This document shows positions 1-11,989 of a DNA stretch of 64,000 nt, piece by piece. Origin of the DNA: Microcebus murinus (taxonomy: Eukaryota > Chordata > Mammalia > Primates > Cheirogaleidae); contig NC_134109.1 of NCBI RefSeq assembly GCF_040939455.1, forward strand, positions 53,224,001-53,288,000, in the 5' to 3' direction. A program made the translations under genes and the position numbers. How positions within the stretch are numbered: the first letter of the stretch is position 1; the number at the start of each line of letters is the position of its first letter. The notes beneath the pieces are model-generated. The model was not told where the DNA came from. It saw only the letters and a list, made by a program, of their open reading frames with translations, and ran no database searches.

Positions 1-1617
1 TTTGAGAGAACCATCAAAAACCAACATCAGCCACTATGAATGGACACTTTTAGTGACATGGCCCAAGATAGGTTTTCTGGGAATTACTTATGCATAATTT
101 CTGGAATTCTTTTGGAACAGGCAAAATTTTTCCATAACTTGTGCATTAAAAAAGGAAAAATAAAATTAGAACCAGATTGCTTGCCAAGAATAGTTTATTA
201 TCTTTTGTCTGCAGCACCTTATATGAAAGGGCTTTAGCTGAGGTTAATGCACCACTCCTCACAAATTAAAAATAATTAAATGGATAATTATAGCCTTAAA
301 CTGGGAAGTAACCTAATACATTGAAAAAGTATATTATTCATCTAAAGCAGTGAGTTTAGCAATAACTGCATTTTTTAATGTGCTGGGCATGGATAGACAC
401 CTGAAATAAATAAGGAGTAATTATGATTATAAATAGGGTGCAAGATTCAGTGAGCTCTAATAGAAAATAACGGCCGTGTGACAAGTAGACTTTCATATTT
501 GGCTGATGGATTCATTTTATATCTTTACTCTTCAGTAGAAACCTCAGATTTCACTGGGTCACAATCTAACCCTGCATTAATTCTTTAATGCTTCTTTAAA
601 GTTTGCAATGCAGGGCAGAGTTGCCTTAAAGGATATGAAAACATGGTGATAGTGGAACAACTTGATTCTAGTTCTGTGTTTTTCACCAACTGCCTGTGTG
701 AAATATACCAAATTATTCTGACTTTCTGGGTCTCATTTCTAAAATCTAAGATTGAATAATTAAATGATATCTCAAGTTCTTTGTCATTTTTAACATTGTT
801 ATTTTTAATATTCTCAGCTTTCACATATTCATGTTTCCTGGTATAAAAGTCTGATTCTTTAAATATATCAGCTAGGTAGCTTAATTTTTCTACACCATAG
901 ACTTAAATGCTATATTTGAATACCTATTTTAATTTATAATTTTCAAGACATTTCCCTAAGTACTTCTTTCAGGTGATTCTTGAACTACATTTTTTTATAA
1001 CTGAACCTACACACGTGTGCACATACACACACAAACACATTCATGTAGAGTAGAAAATTATTTTACTGCATGGTAATACATGCTAATATATAAACTATAT
1101 CTATATAAAAAACTCAAAATTTTGAAAAAGAAATAATTTAAATCTGGTCATTTAGTGGTCAATAACATACTGCTTTTAAAAGCTCTATTAAAATATATAC
1201 AAGGATTATGTGCAAAAGGAAGGAGAAATTATGAGGAAAAGGAAGGCTAAAATTCTGATTTCAGATGAAATGTTTTCTAAATTAGTTAAATGAGAGTGCT
1301 TTCCATAAGTTGTGAATAAATTGGATCTTCCACATTGGAATCTGATAATTATGAATTCTTTTTACAAAAACTGTTCTCAAATGATTTACAAACATGTCTA
1401 TTATCAGGATGTTCACCCAAATTCAGATATCACACAACCAATAGTAGAACTAAGTGGTATATATGTTGAACTACTTTTAGAGTCTTTGAAACAAAATTAA
1501 TTTTCTGATTAAAATCAAATTATTTATCACTATATAAATGGATCCTACCTACTAACACTGAATAATGTGAATGAAGACACTTTTAGTACATACTTGTGGA
1601 CTAAATAATATTATAGC
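1..1617. other. AT-rich sequence, no gene seen
   Basis: No coding frame, repeat or RNA that I can name. The frames at 40-237, 585-824 and 1312-1500 are short, low in complexity and lack any recognisable motif. A short CA-rich patch with a small palindrome (cacacgtgtg) lies at about 1011-1043. Confidence 0.6.
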
Positions 1618-1627
1618 AATTATATAA

Positions 1628-1953
1628 TTTTTTTTTTTTTTGAGACAGAGTCTCTATTGCCCAGGCTAGAGTGAGTGCCATGGCGTCAGCCTAGCTCACA
1701 GCAACCTTAATCTCCTGGGATCAAGCAATCCTGCTGCCTCAGCCTCCCAAGTAGTTGGGACTACAGGCATGCACCACCATGCTCGGCTAATTTTTTCCAT
1801 ATATTAGTTGGCCAATTAATTTCTTTCTATTTATAGTAGAGACAGGGTCTCACTCTTGCTCAGGCTGGTTTCGAACTCCTGACCTCGAGCAATTCGCCCG
1901 CCTCAGCCTCCCAGAGTGCTAGGATTACAGGTGTGAGCCACCGGGCCTGGCCC
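1628..1953 (-). repeat. Strepsirrhine-type Alu SINE, antisense
   Basis: Starts with a T-run (the reversed poly-A tail) followed by gagacagagtctc and ends in the reversed Alu head. Both monomers are present, with the extra 'aattaatttctttctat' linker typical of lemur Alus. A 10-bp target-site duplication, aattatataa, flanks it at 1618-1627 and 1954-1963, so both ends are firm. Several CpGs are still intact or singly decayed, which suggests moderate age. Confidence 0.95.
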
Positions 1954-1963
1954 AATTATATAA

Positions 1964-4900
1964 ATTTTGATAAATGCTATTTGATATCGTGACATAGATG
2001 TTCAGTTTATATTGGCTGGTTATGTGTGAGAGCATATGTAATTTACATGTATATATACACACAGATATATGTATACAAATACACTTGTCATACTTATAAT
2101 TTTAAAACTATAATTTGTAAAGTCATAGATGTTTAAGAGTTGTGATAACATAAAGATAATATTCAAATAAACTCTAACAATTTTGAAAAGTAATGTAAGT
2201 AAATTATAGCATGCCAGAATTTGTCACATTGCTTTAGTACTGAATAGATATACAGAAATGCTGTTTCTATAGTAACAGCATAGGCTTAAGGAACCAAATA
2301 AAGGATTTTTGTGTGTGTGCTAATATTGATACTCATCCAGCCTAGTCTACATACACATTAAAAGTTTTTTTACTTTGTATATTTATTATTTACTATATAT
2401 CATTATCAATAATAAAAATAAGGTATGACTATTTTCCTCTAATATAAATCTAAGTATAAGCAAAGTCCAAAAACTTTGAATAGGTTGAAAGTATGAATTT
2501 CTATTGATTATTTGTTGTTCTTTATATTACAGATTGATTTTCATGAATTGCTGTGATATAGACAAGTTAGATGTAGTGATAGAGATTTATATTTTTGTAA
2601 TATTTTATATGTAAATTAATCCTTATTACAGAGAGAATAGAACTGTATCTCTTAATTTTAAGGCCCAATTTCAGATTCAAATATGTGTGTATATATAAAT
2701 GTATATATATCTACCAATATATATAATATTATAGTGATTTGAAGATTGAATAGAAATTAAGAGGTAATAATGTTTCTAAATATTGCCAATTGTATCCTGG
2801 GGAACAAATCACTCCCTGCTGAAAACAACTGGTCTAATGATTTAAAATATTCTTCATTGTCCAAATATATATTAAATATGTTCAGGAATAGTATGAAATA
2901 TTTAATAAGTTAACCTATTTGAAATATGTATCAATCTTTAATGAATTTTTGTCAACTCTTCCAAACATTCAAATCTTGGGTCTTTAAAATATTTAAAAAT
3001 ATTAGGTAAATCAGTAAATTCTTTTCCTAAAGAATAAGTCACTTTATGATAATAGTAAAAAATGATACACTGTACATATAAGCAACTGTAAAAGGTCTTA
3101 AGATTTCATGCTATTTACAAGCTGATGAATTAGTTTGTCACAGTTTTATGGTAACGTGAGACATCTAAGTCAAAGATAAACAGTTTATTGTTAAAAAACT
3201 AGCAGTAGCTCAAGTATCAGCTTTATTTGTGTCATTTCCTTCATCCCCAATAACTGAAACCATGGAGATACTTGAGACATTTGAAAACCAATAAAGAGTT
3301 TTTGTGGATGAAGTTAAATGAGCTAGGGAAACAATGGAAGGCAATGAGTTATCAGGGAGCTAATATGGAATTATTAATGTATTGTACAATTATATATTAA
3401 TATAATACACATTACAGTACACAAAATGACAGAACTGAGATGAAATTTGCTGGCCATATGAAGTAACAAAAACAGACTATCTCACCTATTAAAGTATGTT
3501 AATTTTCATGTCAAATGTATGTTACGTAATTTTATATAATATTACACACATATTTACTTCATAGTTGCTTTTCTTTGGGTATTCAGAATTTTGAGATCTG
3601 ATTTATACTTTTAAATTAATATCTTATAAATAACACACTCCTCTGTTATATAAAATCCTTTAGATTATCTAAATGAGCATTAACAGATTTATATATTAGT
3701 ATCTTCTTTCACTCATTCTCTCTCTGAATATCTGATTTTTAATTATTTTTTACTCCAAGTTAATATCTGCAAGGCAGTCCATTCTTCTTTTTACTTATAC
3801 TAGCCTATATCTATCTGTTTTTGTTTTTTATTTATATAAATTGGATACTATGACATTTGCATGCTGTTCTACCTTTCTCCTCCCTATCATTCATTTCTAG
3901 ATTTTTAAATACATTAAATGCTCACTTCAAGAACATACAATAAAGTTTCTTCAAATCTTTCTTATTTATGTACAGCTTATTCTAAGGAGTGGGTAAAATC
4001 AATATTCCCTGAGATCTTGCATTTTTTTCTGTTCCATTTATTCTTGAAAGACACTATTGCTTGATAGACAATGCTAAATATGTTACTCCCTTCTGTTTTG
4101 GAATAAAATTTAGCTTTAAAGAATTATGAGTCCAATTTAATTTTCTTCCCTTTATAAATTACTTAGTCTTATGTAATTATCTCAAACAACTTTTCCTTTT
4201 CTTCAAAGTCTAATAATTTTACCTTGTTATGTCTATGTTAGAACATTTTGGTCTTTGCTTCACTATATAATGTATGTGCTTTCCAGTATGTGTATTCAAG
4301 TTTCCTTTTATTTTAGGACATTCTCTGAATTTGTATTTTTAGGTAATGTTCCCTTCTATTGATATGGTCTTTTTTGAAATCCTATTTTTAATTTATCTCT
4401 TTGTCTATAGCTTCCTCTAGGAATTGTTTGACTCATTCTTTGTTTTTATATTATTACTTTAATTCATTATCATTTTTTTCATTTCCATGCTGTGATAGCT
4501 AATATACATATTCACTCCAGTGTACCTTTTTATTTAGTCTTTTCTAACATGATTCTTTTCTATTTTATTTATAAGTTGTTTCGGCTCTTGTGTAATATGA
4601 GTCCAACAATCTCATTCTAAATGTTTAATACATACTTATTCTGTTCATATGAAGCACATTATTTCCTTAATCTATTACAGTTCATTTCAAATTATTTTGT
4701 TGATATTTTTATCTTCCTCAATATCACATTAGTCTACCATTGGTATTTTTTAATCAAATTTTGGACTGTTAACTTATTAGTTTTCATGCTTTTATCACAG
4801 AATATATGTAGGTGAATGAGTAATAATTCTTACTTGGTTTCCATGCTTAAGTTGCATTTTCCTGGATTATTAGGAAGAAGTCTCCATGCATAGTTAAGTG

Positions 4901-6239
4901 ATAGAGTAGATTAGCTTTTCCAACATAATGCCCAAAGTCCTCACTTTGTGTTTTTAACATGAGATATTGACAAAAATTAGTCACTTGATGTAATCCCATC
5001 TCTGTCTTTCATAGATAAGCCAACTCAGAGTTACTTTCTGCCTCTTTATAAATATTTCCTTCAAGCTGGTGCTTTTATTTATGAAAAATGTATATTGCTG
5101 CTAAACTACTTTCTGAATTCTGTCTCCTCTGAATCTCTCTTCCTGCATATTTGAACCTTCTCTATGTCTGAAATTTCCAGTATTTGTATCCAGAATTTGT
5201 GCTATGGGCAGAGTTTTGGAACAAAGTTCCGTCAATTGGAAGGGAAGTAGTCCTTTTTGCACTTTTCAATCATTTGATGCTTGAATTTTGAGTTTTGTCA
5301 GTTTTCTCACATTTGCTCACATAGTTGCTACTCAGCTGAGTGTCCCGTGTTAGGGTGTGTACAATGTGTTGACAGTATCTTCACCCTGAGACTTGTTGGG
5401 TTCTTCTGTATTACACTTTTCCTCTATCAGTTCCAAAAACCTGTGAGTCCAGCCACACATACCTGGGGTCAGAGATTGGTAGCGATTCCTTGTTACTTCA
5501 TATTTTCAGAGATGCATGCACAGGTTTTTTCCTTTCACTCTACAATTCTGCCAGGTATATTAAAAAAAAAAAGTTGTACCATATCCTTGACAGTGGGAGT
5601 CTTTATCTTTAATGGTGTTATAATACATGGAATTGTATGAGGTAGCTAAGTCAGTAAACATAGGTAAGAGGGCCTGAGAAACTGTTTGCACAGGGATTGA
5701 AAAGTAGAAAGGACAAGAGTAGAAGAAACTAGTGTAATAAAAAGAGAGGTGGGCATTGTGGAAATTAAATTTTAAAATGTTTCAACAAGAAAAAAATGCT
5801 GTTAATGGGTTAACTATGACAAGAATTATAATAAAATGTGATTTGTTTTATTAATATGTTAATATAGCCTAACATCTCCATAAAAGCTTTTAAAATTGTG
5901 AATGCAAATAAATTTCTGATATGTGGTGTCAGTTTGGCCAATATTGCAGATACTCCACTCAAGGTTCAATATTTTCTTAAAGATTGATCATTAATTGAGG
6001 ACTTTTTCTTAAATATTATAAATGCAAATAATATTTGTGGATTTCCCAACTCATGAGGATTTCTAGAATCCACACTAGGATAAAATGTGCTCAATAAATT
6101 AGGACCCATAACAGAATATAAGTTTTCATAATCACATTGCTTGTGTTTGCAGTATTGCACCTGTTATTGATTTATTTCTTTTCAGCTCCAAATTCACCCT
6201 GCTCTGGGAAAATGGTACTTGACCCTTTAAAGACTTTTA
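1964..6239. other. Long AT-rich stretch, unclassified
   Basis: No gene is supported. The plus strand is markedly T-rich from about 3700 to 5100, as old antisense LINE relics often are, but I could not align it to any LINE segment, so I do not call one. TA-dinucleotide patches occur near 2045-2075 and 2690-2735. The 119-codon frame at 5281-5640 has no recognisable domain. Confidence 0.5.
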
Positions 6240-6850
6240 TCCTGTGCCAGCTGGCAGGAAGCTTTGTCAGGAAAAAGGCTGAAGAGATATAACAGGAAGA
6301 AAGAGTTTTTCTTCTCAGCTCAGGTCTACTCACGCATAGCAATAGGCACCTACAGGCACTTGCAGCCTCTTCAATGCCTATTCTTATGGGAGACAGGGGA
6401 CAGCAGCACTAAGCAGCCAACAGCTTCTTCTAGCACGCTGCCCCTTCCACAAGTAACTTGGAAGCAGAGTCTCTCCAGTTCCTTTAGTGCTTGCAGCTTC
6501 TCCAGTTCCCAGTTCCTGCATGCACAGCTGTGAGCACTCAACTGCCAGTTGCTTCCTCAGCACCTTCCCCCACCACAGTAGTTTCATAGAGGAGTCCCTC
6601 TGACCCCTGCATCACACCTGGCTTTCCCAGTACCCTGCTCCATCAGTGTATGACAACCAGCAGTCTCAGCAGAAAACAGCTTTCCCTGGCACCCCAGAGG
6701 GTAGATTTCTGGCCATTCCCACCTTAGTTAGAAGACCACATGTACTTATCTGCCATTCAATGAGCCATGGCTTTGCCTCCTTCAACAAGGGCTGGATGTC
6801 AGTCTGGTAGATGCAGGGGTCTTGCTTGGGCATTCTGTCTGAACCCTAGG
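6240..6850. other. GC-richer unclassified block, probably repeat-derived
   Basis: About 600 bases, clearly richer in G+C than the flanks and made of pyrimidine-rich phrases such as ccttcccccacc and ctttcccagtacc. Open frames run on both strands (6264-6533 plus, 6384-6587 minus), but their composition follows the bias and shows no domain. The abrupt change at both ends suggests an old inserted element, possibly an LTR, but I cannot name a family. Confidence 0.35.
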
Positions 6851-7009
6851 GTTAGTGATTGATCCTTTTATATTTACAGTTCTCTTTACTTCCTTTTAGA
6901 AACCACTCCTTAGTTTAATCCTGTTATAATTAATAAATATTTATATTATTTCATATTAAACTTCTATGTTCAAATTACTGTGTGGTTTGTCTATTTTGAT
7001 TAGATATTA

Positions 7010-7472
7010 ACTAATATTACCTCCCCAGTGGAGGGGTTTGTTTTCTTGGCAGAAATCAAATCAATATACACAGCCAAATTGGTTATAACCAGGGGTTTTT
7101 TATTATTTGGCACAAGTAAGGCACACCCTGGGGATAGTTCCCAAAGCAGTGTGCCTTCAAACAAGTGGTTTGGGATAATTTTATAAACATAGGGTAATGA
7201 GGTGTAATATGGTTGGATTTTGCAATGAGATGATGCCAAAAGGCATGATCTGACTGCATCCTGCCATGGGGGTAACGCCAGGGCGGGACTGGTTAGATCC
7301 TGGAGCCTGCCTTGTGGTGTCCATTTCTTAATTCATTTTGCCACTCCTCTGTCCAAACACTTAGGTTCTACCCATGGTTGCACACTTGGTTCATATGAGC
7401 ATGCTTGGGTTACATGACCTTCAACCTCGGGGACCATGGTAACTGAAAAACAACACAGCTTTGTTACATATA
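7010..7472 (-). repeat. Possible solo LTR, antisense
   Basis: Read on the minus strand, the block opens near 7472 with tgtaacaaagctgtgttg and runs through a GC-richer middle. It has a polyadenylation-like aataataaaa signal followed by a GC-rich 3' part (near 7017-7100). This order resembles a retroviral LTR (U3, R with poly-A signal, U5). I found no target-site duplication and cannot name the family. No internal retroviral gene is present. Confidence 0.4.
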
Positions 7473-7634
7473 AGTTGAAGCAGATCGGGCTGCTGTAGTT
7501 ACAGTAGGAATGTAAGGAATGTAAAACACATAGTCCACAGTTCCATTTATTGATCTTATACCATAAGTTTAATTTGACTCTCTCTTAATATTCTTTATTA
7601 TCATTGTAAGTTTCTCATCATTATATTTTGTATT

Positions 7635-7895
7635 GAATAATTAATATGAACCTGGCACTATTTAATACACATTTCAAATTAGTTATTTATATACACAATT
7701 AGTTAATTTTTGCAAAAAGTATGAGAAATATAACATTATTTTTTCCAGTTTTCATAGATAAGTTAACTGATGCTAGACAGGCGGAGTAATCTTGTCCAAG
7801 ATTATGCAGTTTTGGTAAGTGGCAAAGCTGAGATTCAGACACAGTGTATCTGGCCACAGAATCTGTGTCACCAACACTGCACTATACTGATGTGA
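7635..7895 (-). repeat. MIR SINE, antisense
   Basis: The core matches the reversed MIR pattern: a 'cagttttcatagataag...taact' stretch, then 'ttgtccaagattatgcag', then 'gtaagtggcaaagctgagattcagac'. It is an ancient tRNA-derived SINE shared by mammals. It is decayed and the ends are approximate. Confidence 0.75.
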
Positions 7896-8404
7896 AGTTT
7901 TCTCAAATCCAAAATAAGCAAACATCTCTCTACATAAGAAAGTATCTGTATTACCTATATTAATAATATGGGAAAGATGATCTAATCAACTCTTTGTAGC
8001 AAACCTGTCTTGGATTACTTCTATATTAGCCAAGAAAAACAGTGAAGCCTTAGCACATTGTATATAATTATTAGTTATCATTGAGTTAATTATAAGCACA
8101 GGTCATATCTAAATCTGAATGATAGACATTTAATCAGACACATCAAGCAAATTGGCAAGGTTAATAAGCTATCCTGTCTCTACTATGTTTAATTGAATTT
8201 CCATCCAGAATTAATTGTTTAAATTCATTTTTTATTGTAAATATGTGTTTATTTCATTATTGTTAAAAATAACTGGAAAAATACAGCATATCCAAATCTC
8301 ATAAGTCACATAATCAGCTCATTAATAGCCAATATTAATGTCCTGACTCTTCCTTTCTGAAGATACTTATATACTACTTGTTAGTATATAATTTTTATAT
8401 AATT

Positions 8405-8530
8405 ACATATATGTTGTCTGCTTTACCTTATAGAATATAAGCTACTTGTGGCTAAGAATTATGTCTGTCTCATTCATCTTTAAAGATTAGCATAGATCAT
8501 GCTTGTGTTGAAAGAATGGATGTGTGACAG
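8405..8530 (+). repeat. L2 LINE 3' end fragment
   Basis: The order 'agaatataagctacttgtgg', 'gaattatgtctgtctc', 'attcatctttaaag', then 'gttgaaagaatgga' follows the usual L2 3' tail (agactgtaagctcc... gtctgtctt... ttgaatgaatga). It is strongly decayed. Confidence 0.5.
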
Positions 8531-10373
8531 AAAATAAAATAATTATCTCAAGTTTTGTTTCCATAGTATTTTGAAACCTGGATTTTTTTTCTCTTATTTG
8601 GGGAGGTGAGGGAAATCAGTTGTACATGCATAAATCATTTAGACCACACTGAGCTTTTTGTCCTTCCTCTGCATATCAGCACCATTCTCTTAAAACAAGT
8701 TTTTATAATTTTACTATTAAGTCAGTGCCCATATTTAATGGCTTCTGAACACAGTGCATTCTCAGCATGGGCTGTTGATGAATTCTCTAATCTACAGTTT
8801 CTAACTCTGAACAACAGAGTATAATGAAGTAACACAATGCATTGCATTTTCTAGGTGTCAGTGCTTGGAATTATGTGTTCCCTCTAATGATGCTATGTTG
8901 AGGAAATGGAATGTGAAGTACCATTCTGAGCCTGTAAATATGGCATGTTGCATAATGAAAAAGAAAAAGTGGCAGTTGTTCAGAAATATATTGGTGGAAC
9001 CTTTCTGCAGAAATGTAACAAAGAATACTGAGGGTGAGCTAGCAGATATTTTAAGCCCTTTTCTCATCTCTTTCATTTGTTTCTTCTGCAGTTCTATGTT
9101 TTAATTAAAAGAGTAAATTGAAACAGCCTGAATCTTTTAGCACCAATGTTCTCAAGGGATGTTACACAGCCAATTGGGTTAAGAATCAGGCATCTGAAAC
9201 ATAATTTTCAGCCAACTAGTCAATGACTAGCACTCTGGTTTGGATAAATCTCATAATCCCTTTGTAACAGTTTCAACACTGGCAAAATATAATGGCAACT
9301 TTGTCAGCTCATAGTTTCACTTGCTACAAATAAACTCTCTTTAAAACAACACTCATGACTAAGGGCTATTGGATTCATTGCAAATCCAACTCTTCAAAGG
9401 AAAAAATATTGAGAAGTTTTGATGATTTACTTCATATCATGATGCAAGGAACTTATTAATACTTAAGTGCTAAAACAAATATTTCATCAAAGAATAATGG
9501 ACATGCAATGTCCAACTTACATGCAAAACTTATATGTATACATGGAAAGTAGATTAACAAATTTGGCAGACTGTCATACTGGTATTTTTCACCTTAATTT
9601 ACTGAATTCTATGTAGGCAGTTTATGAGATTTCTAATTTCAGATAAGAATGTGGCTTAGAATACCAGGTTGTATTTTGATTTAGACCACTATGGCCTTCA
9701 TAAAATTGAGTTACAGACAATTTTTTTTCTTTAATGTATTCAAGGGTCCAAAACAAAGCAAACATAACAATGTAAAAATAAACATTATCAACAAACTAAA
9801 GTAATGAACATCTGATAAAACAAAAGATTCCCCCAATTTACTGTACTGGTGAAGCTTCATGTGCAATGCTCAGTCAGAATTTATATTTTCGAAATAATCT
9901 ACACTTATCCATTCCTGTTTAATATATTGATGAATTACATTCTATTGAGTAAACCTACACTATCATCTATGAATAGGTTCTCTTATACTGTAGAATTAAC
10001 ACTCTGAAAAATTGTTATTAAACCAGAACTACTTTTATTTCTATTCCTTTATCTCCTTTCTAAATACTTGCAATATATTATTTTATATACTCTCTTATTT
10101 CTGTTTTCTTATCTAAATTTCTTTTTTTTTTTTGCTTGTTGGTTTGTTTTAGTGAATAATAAACATTTATCTCAACCAGGAGATATATATAAATTTAGAA
10201 TTTCTACAGGACCAAAAAAATCTATAGAAACAAAGAAGATTATGCATTATAAACAGGAAAGAAAAAAAAGTTTAGAATTGAGAAAGCAAGAAGGAAAGAA
10301 AGAAAGTATAATGGGGAGGAAGTAAGTGTGGGGGAAAAAGAAGATAAATATAATAAAAGGAGACCATGTTCTT
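8531..10373. other. AT-rich sequence, no gene seen
   Basis: Overlapping plus and minus frames at 8858-9104 have no recognisable domain. A purine-rich tract (gaaag/ggaag phrases) covers about 10255-10370 and ends at the LTR that follows; a T-run lies at 10122-10133. Confidence 0.5.
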
Positions 10374-10751
10374 TGTAATGGACTGAATATTTGTGTCACC
10401 TGAAAATTTGAAAATTCATGTATTGAAGCCCTAATCCCCAATGTGACAGCATTTGGAGGTGACACCTTTAGTAGGTAACTAGGTTTAAATTAGGTCACAA
10501 AGATGGAGCCCCTAAGATAAGATTGGTTTCCCTATAAAGGAAGGGAGACCAGAGCTCTCTCTCCCCCTATATGACAACACAGTGAGAAAGTGGCTGTCTG
10601 TAGGACAGAATATGTCCCACACCAAAAATGGAGCTAGCCTGAACATTGATGCTGGACTTTCTAGCCTCTAGAACTGTGAGAAATAAAGACCTGCTGTTTA
10701 CATCACACCATCTATGGTATTTTCTTATAGTAGTTAGAGCTGACTATAATA
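10374..10751 (+). repeat. ERVL-MaLR solo LTR (MST/MLT1 group)
   Basis: Recognised by its full colinear order: atggactgaatatttgtgtc at the start, aattcatgtattgaagccct, ccccaatgtgacagcattt, a 'ggagcccc' box, 'agaactgtgagaaataaaga' with the poly-A signal, and the closing 'ctatggtattttcttatagta'. No internal MaLR sequence follows, so this is a solo LTR. No clear target-site duplication. Confidence 0.9.
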
Positions 10752-11124
10752 ATCACTATCAAAAGAGATTTGAATTCATATTTTTAAATACTTTGAGTTG
10801 TTTAAGTGACATTTAATCTGGACAGAGTCTCCTGATCTAGAGCCATTATCCTTGGGATACAAAATACTTGTAAGTAAGTGAATGATTGAGGGATAGGTGA
10901 AGAATTGATGCTCCTGTTGTAAGTCACGGGTTTCAGCAGACTGGGAGATATCTTTCCTGTATTGTGTAAACTTGGATCTCCATGTGGTTTGACAACATGG
11001 ACTTCAAGCTCTTACCACACAAACAAGGAAAGACTACTGCATATGCTAACTCTGTATAAGTCACCATTTGGGAGACTGTTCACATTCATCATGGGCTCAT
11101 TTGGGCTTATCCTTCAGATCTTAT

Positions 11125-11305
11125 TAGACACCATACTATGAAGCAAACTTTCTCTGATCCCCAAATTTAAGGAAAGTATTCTACTTTGTGAGTCCCTAAA
11201 ATATTGAACTTCCATGTAGTATTATGTGCCACAATATATTGTTGGTGTCTATTTGTTTTTTTTTTCTCTCATTCAATTGTAAGATGATTAAAATCTTGTA
11301 GCATT
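11125..11305 (+). repeat. L2 LINE 3' region, part 1
   Basis: Carries 'gcaaactttctctgatcccc', a decayed 'cttccatgtagtattatg' segment and 'gtctatttgtttttttttctc', in the order of the L2 3' region. The matching tail resumes at 11600 beyond an antisense MIR, so the L2 was split by that MIR. Confidence 0.55.
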
Positions 11306-11334
11306 AAGGCTACAAAAGAATGGTAATAATAATA

Positions 11335-11598
11335 CATGTTTTACAATATTTAAATTCTCTATATGCCAAGCACAGTTCTTTACACAAATTATAGTGCTAA
11401 ATGCTTTACACTAATTTAATCCTTACAATGACCTTTGAAGTTGGGTGATATTATCCTCTTTTAATCATTAGAGAAAGGGAAGAAAATAAAGATTAAAGAA
11501 CTTGCCCAGGACAGATAGTAAGTTATAAAACCAGATTCACATCCAAAAAAATTAGTACCAAAAACTTTGATCTTAATCATTATACTATTTTGTATCAT
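11335..11598 (-). repeat. MIR SINE, antisense, inside L2
   Basis: Reversed MIR core: 'atatgccaagcacagttct', 'tttacactaatttaatcctt', 'aatgacctttgaagttgggt', 'aagaacttgcccaggacaga'. It separates two parts of one L2 copy and so inserted after the L2. Confidence 0.75.
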
Positions 11599-11599
11599 T

Positions 11600-11668
11600 A
11601 TTTTAGCCCCAAATTATAGCACCCATGTCTGGCATGTAATAGGCTTTCAGTAGATATTGCTAATAATT
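11600..11668 (+). repeat. L2 LINE 3' tail, part 2
   Basis: 'gcacccatgtctggcatgta' followed by 'ataggctttcagtagatatt' corresponds to the L2 end 'cctggcacatagtaggtgctcaataaat'. Probably the continuation of the copy at 11125-11305. Confidence 0.45.
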
Positions 11669-11989
11669 AATTGCTTTACTATTTGTGAGTACAAAACAAT
11701 AAAACAAATAAATCTAGTATATTCAGGTACTTGATTTTATTTTCAAAATCTTTATACTGATTCTACTTGCTACATTAGCATTTTCATCACCAATTAACAA
11801 TATGTCATCTTCCCCTTGCATATATGTTTAAGGGGTTTCTCTTCCATTCATCTTACTATTAATAACTGTCTAAATTAGAGGGCAAAGAAAAGAACATCAA
11901 AACAGCATTTTGTATAAAGGAATTATCTGTAAAATTGTGTCCATGGTAATATCCCTCTGAAAGAAAAGAAAAACTACAATATGTTTAAA

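Noticed and set aside
5281..5640. 119-codon plus-strand open frame
   Set aside because: No domain, mixed hydrophobic and cysteine-containing composition, no start context or neighbouring exon. Best explained as chance in T-rich sequence.
6384..6587. Overlapping frames on both strands in the GC-richer block
   Set aside because: Follow from base composition; no recognisable protein.
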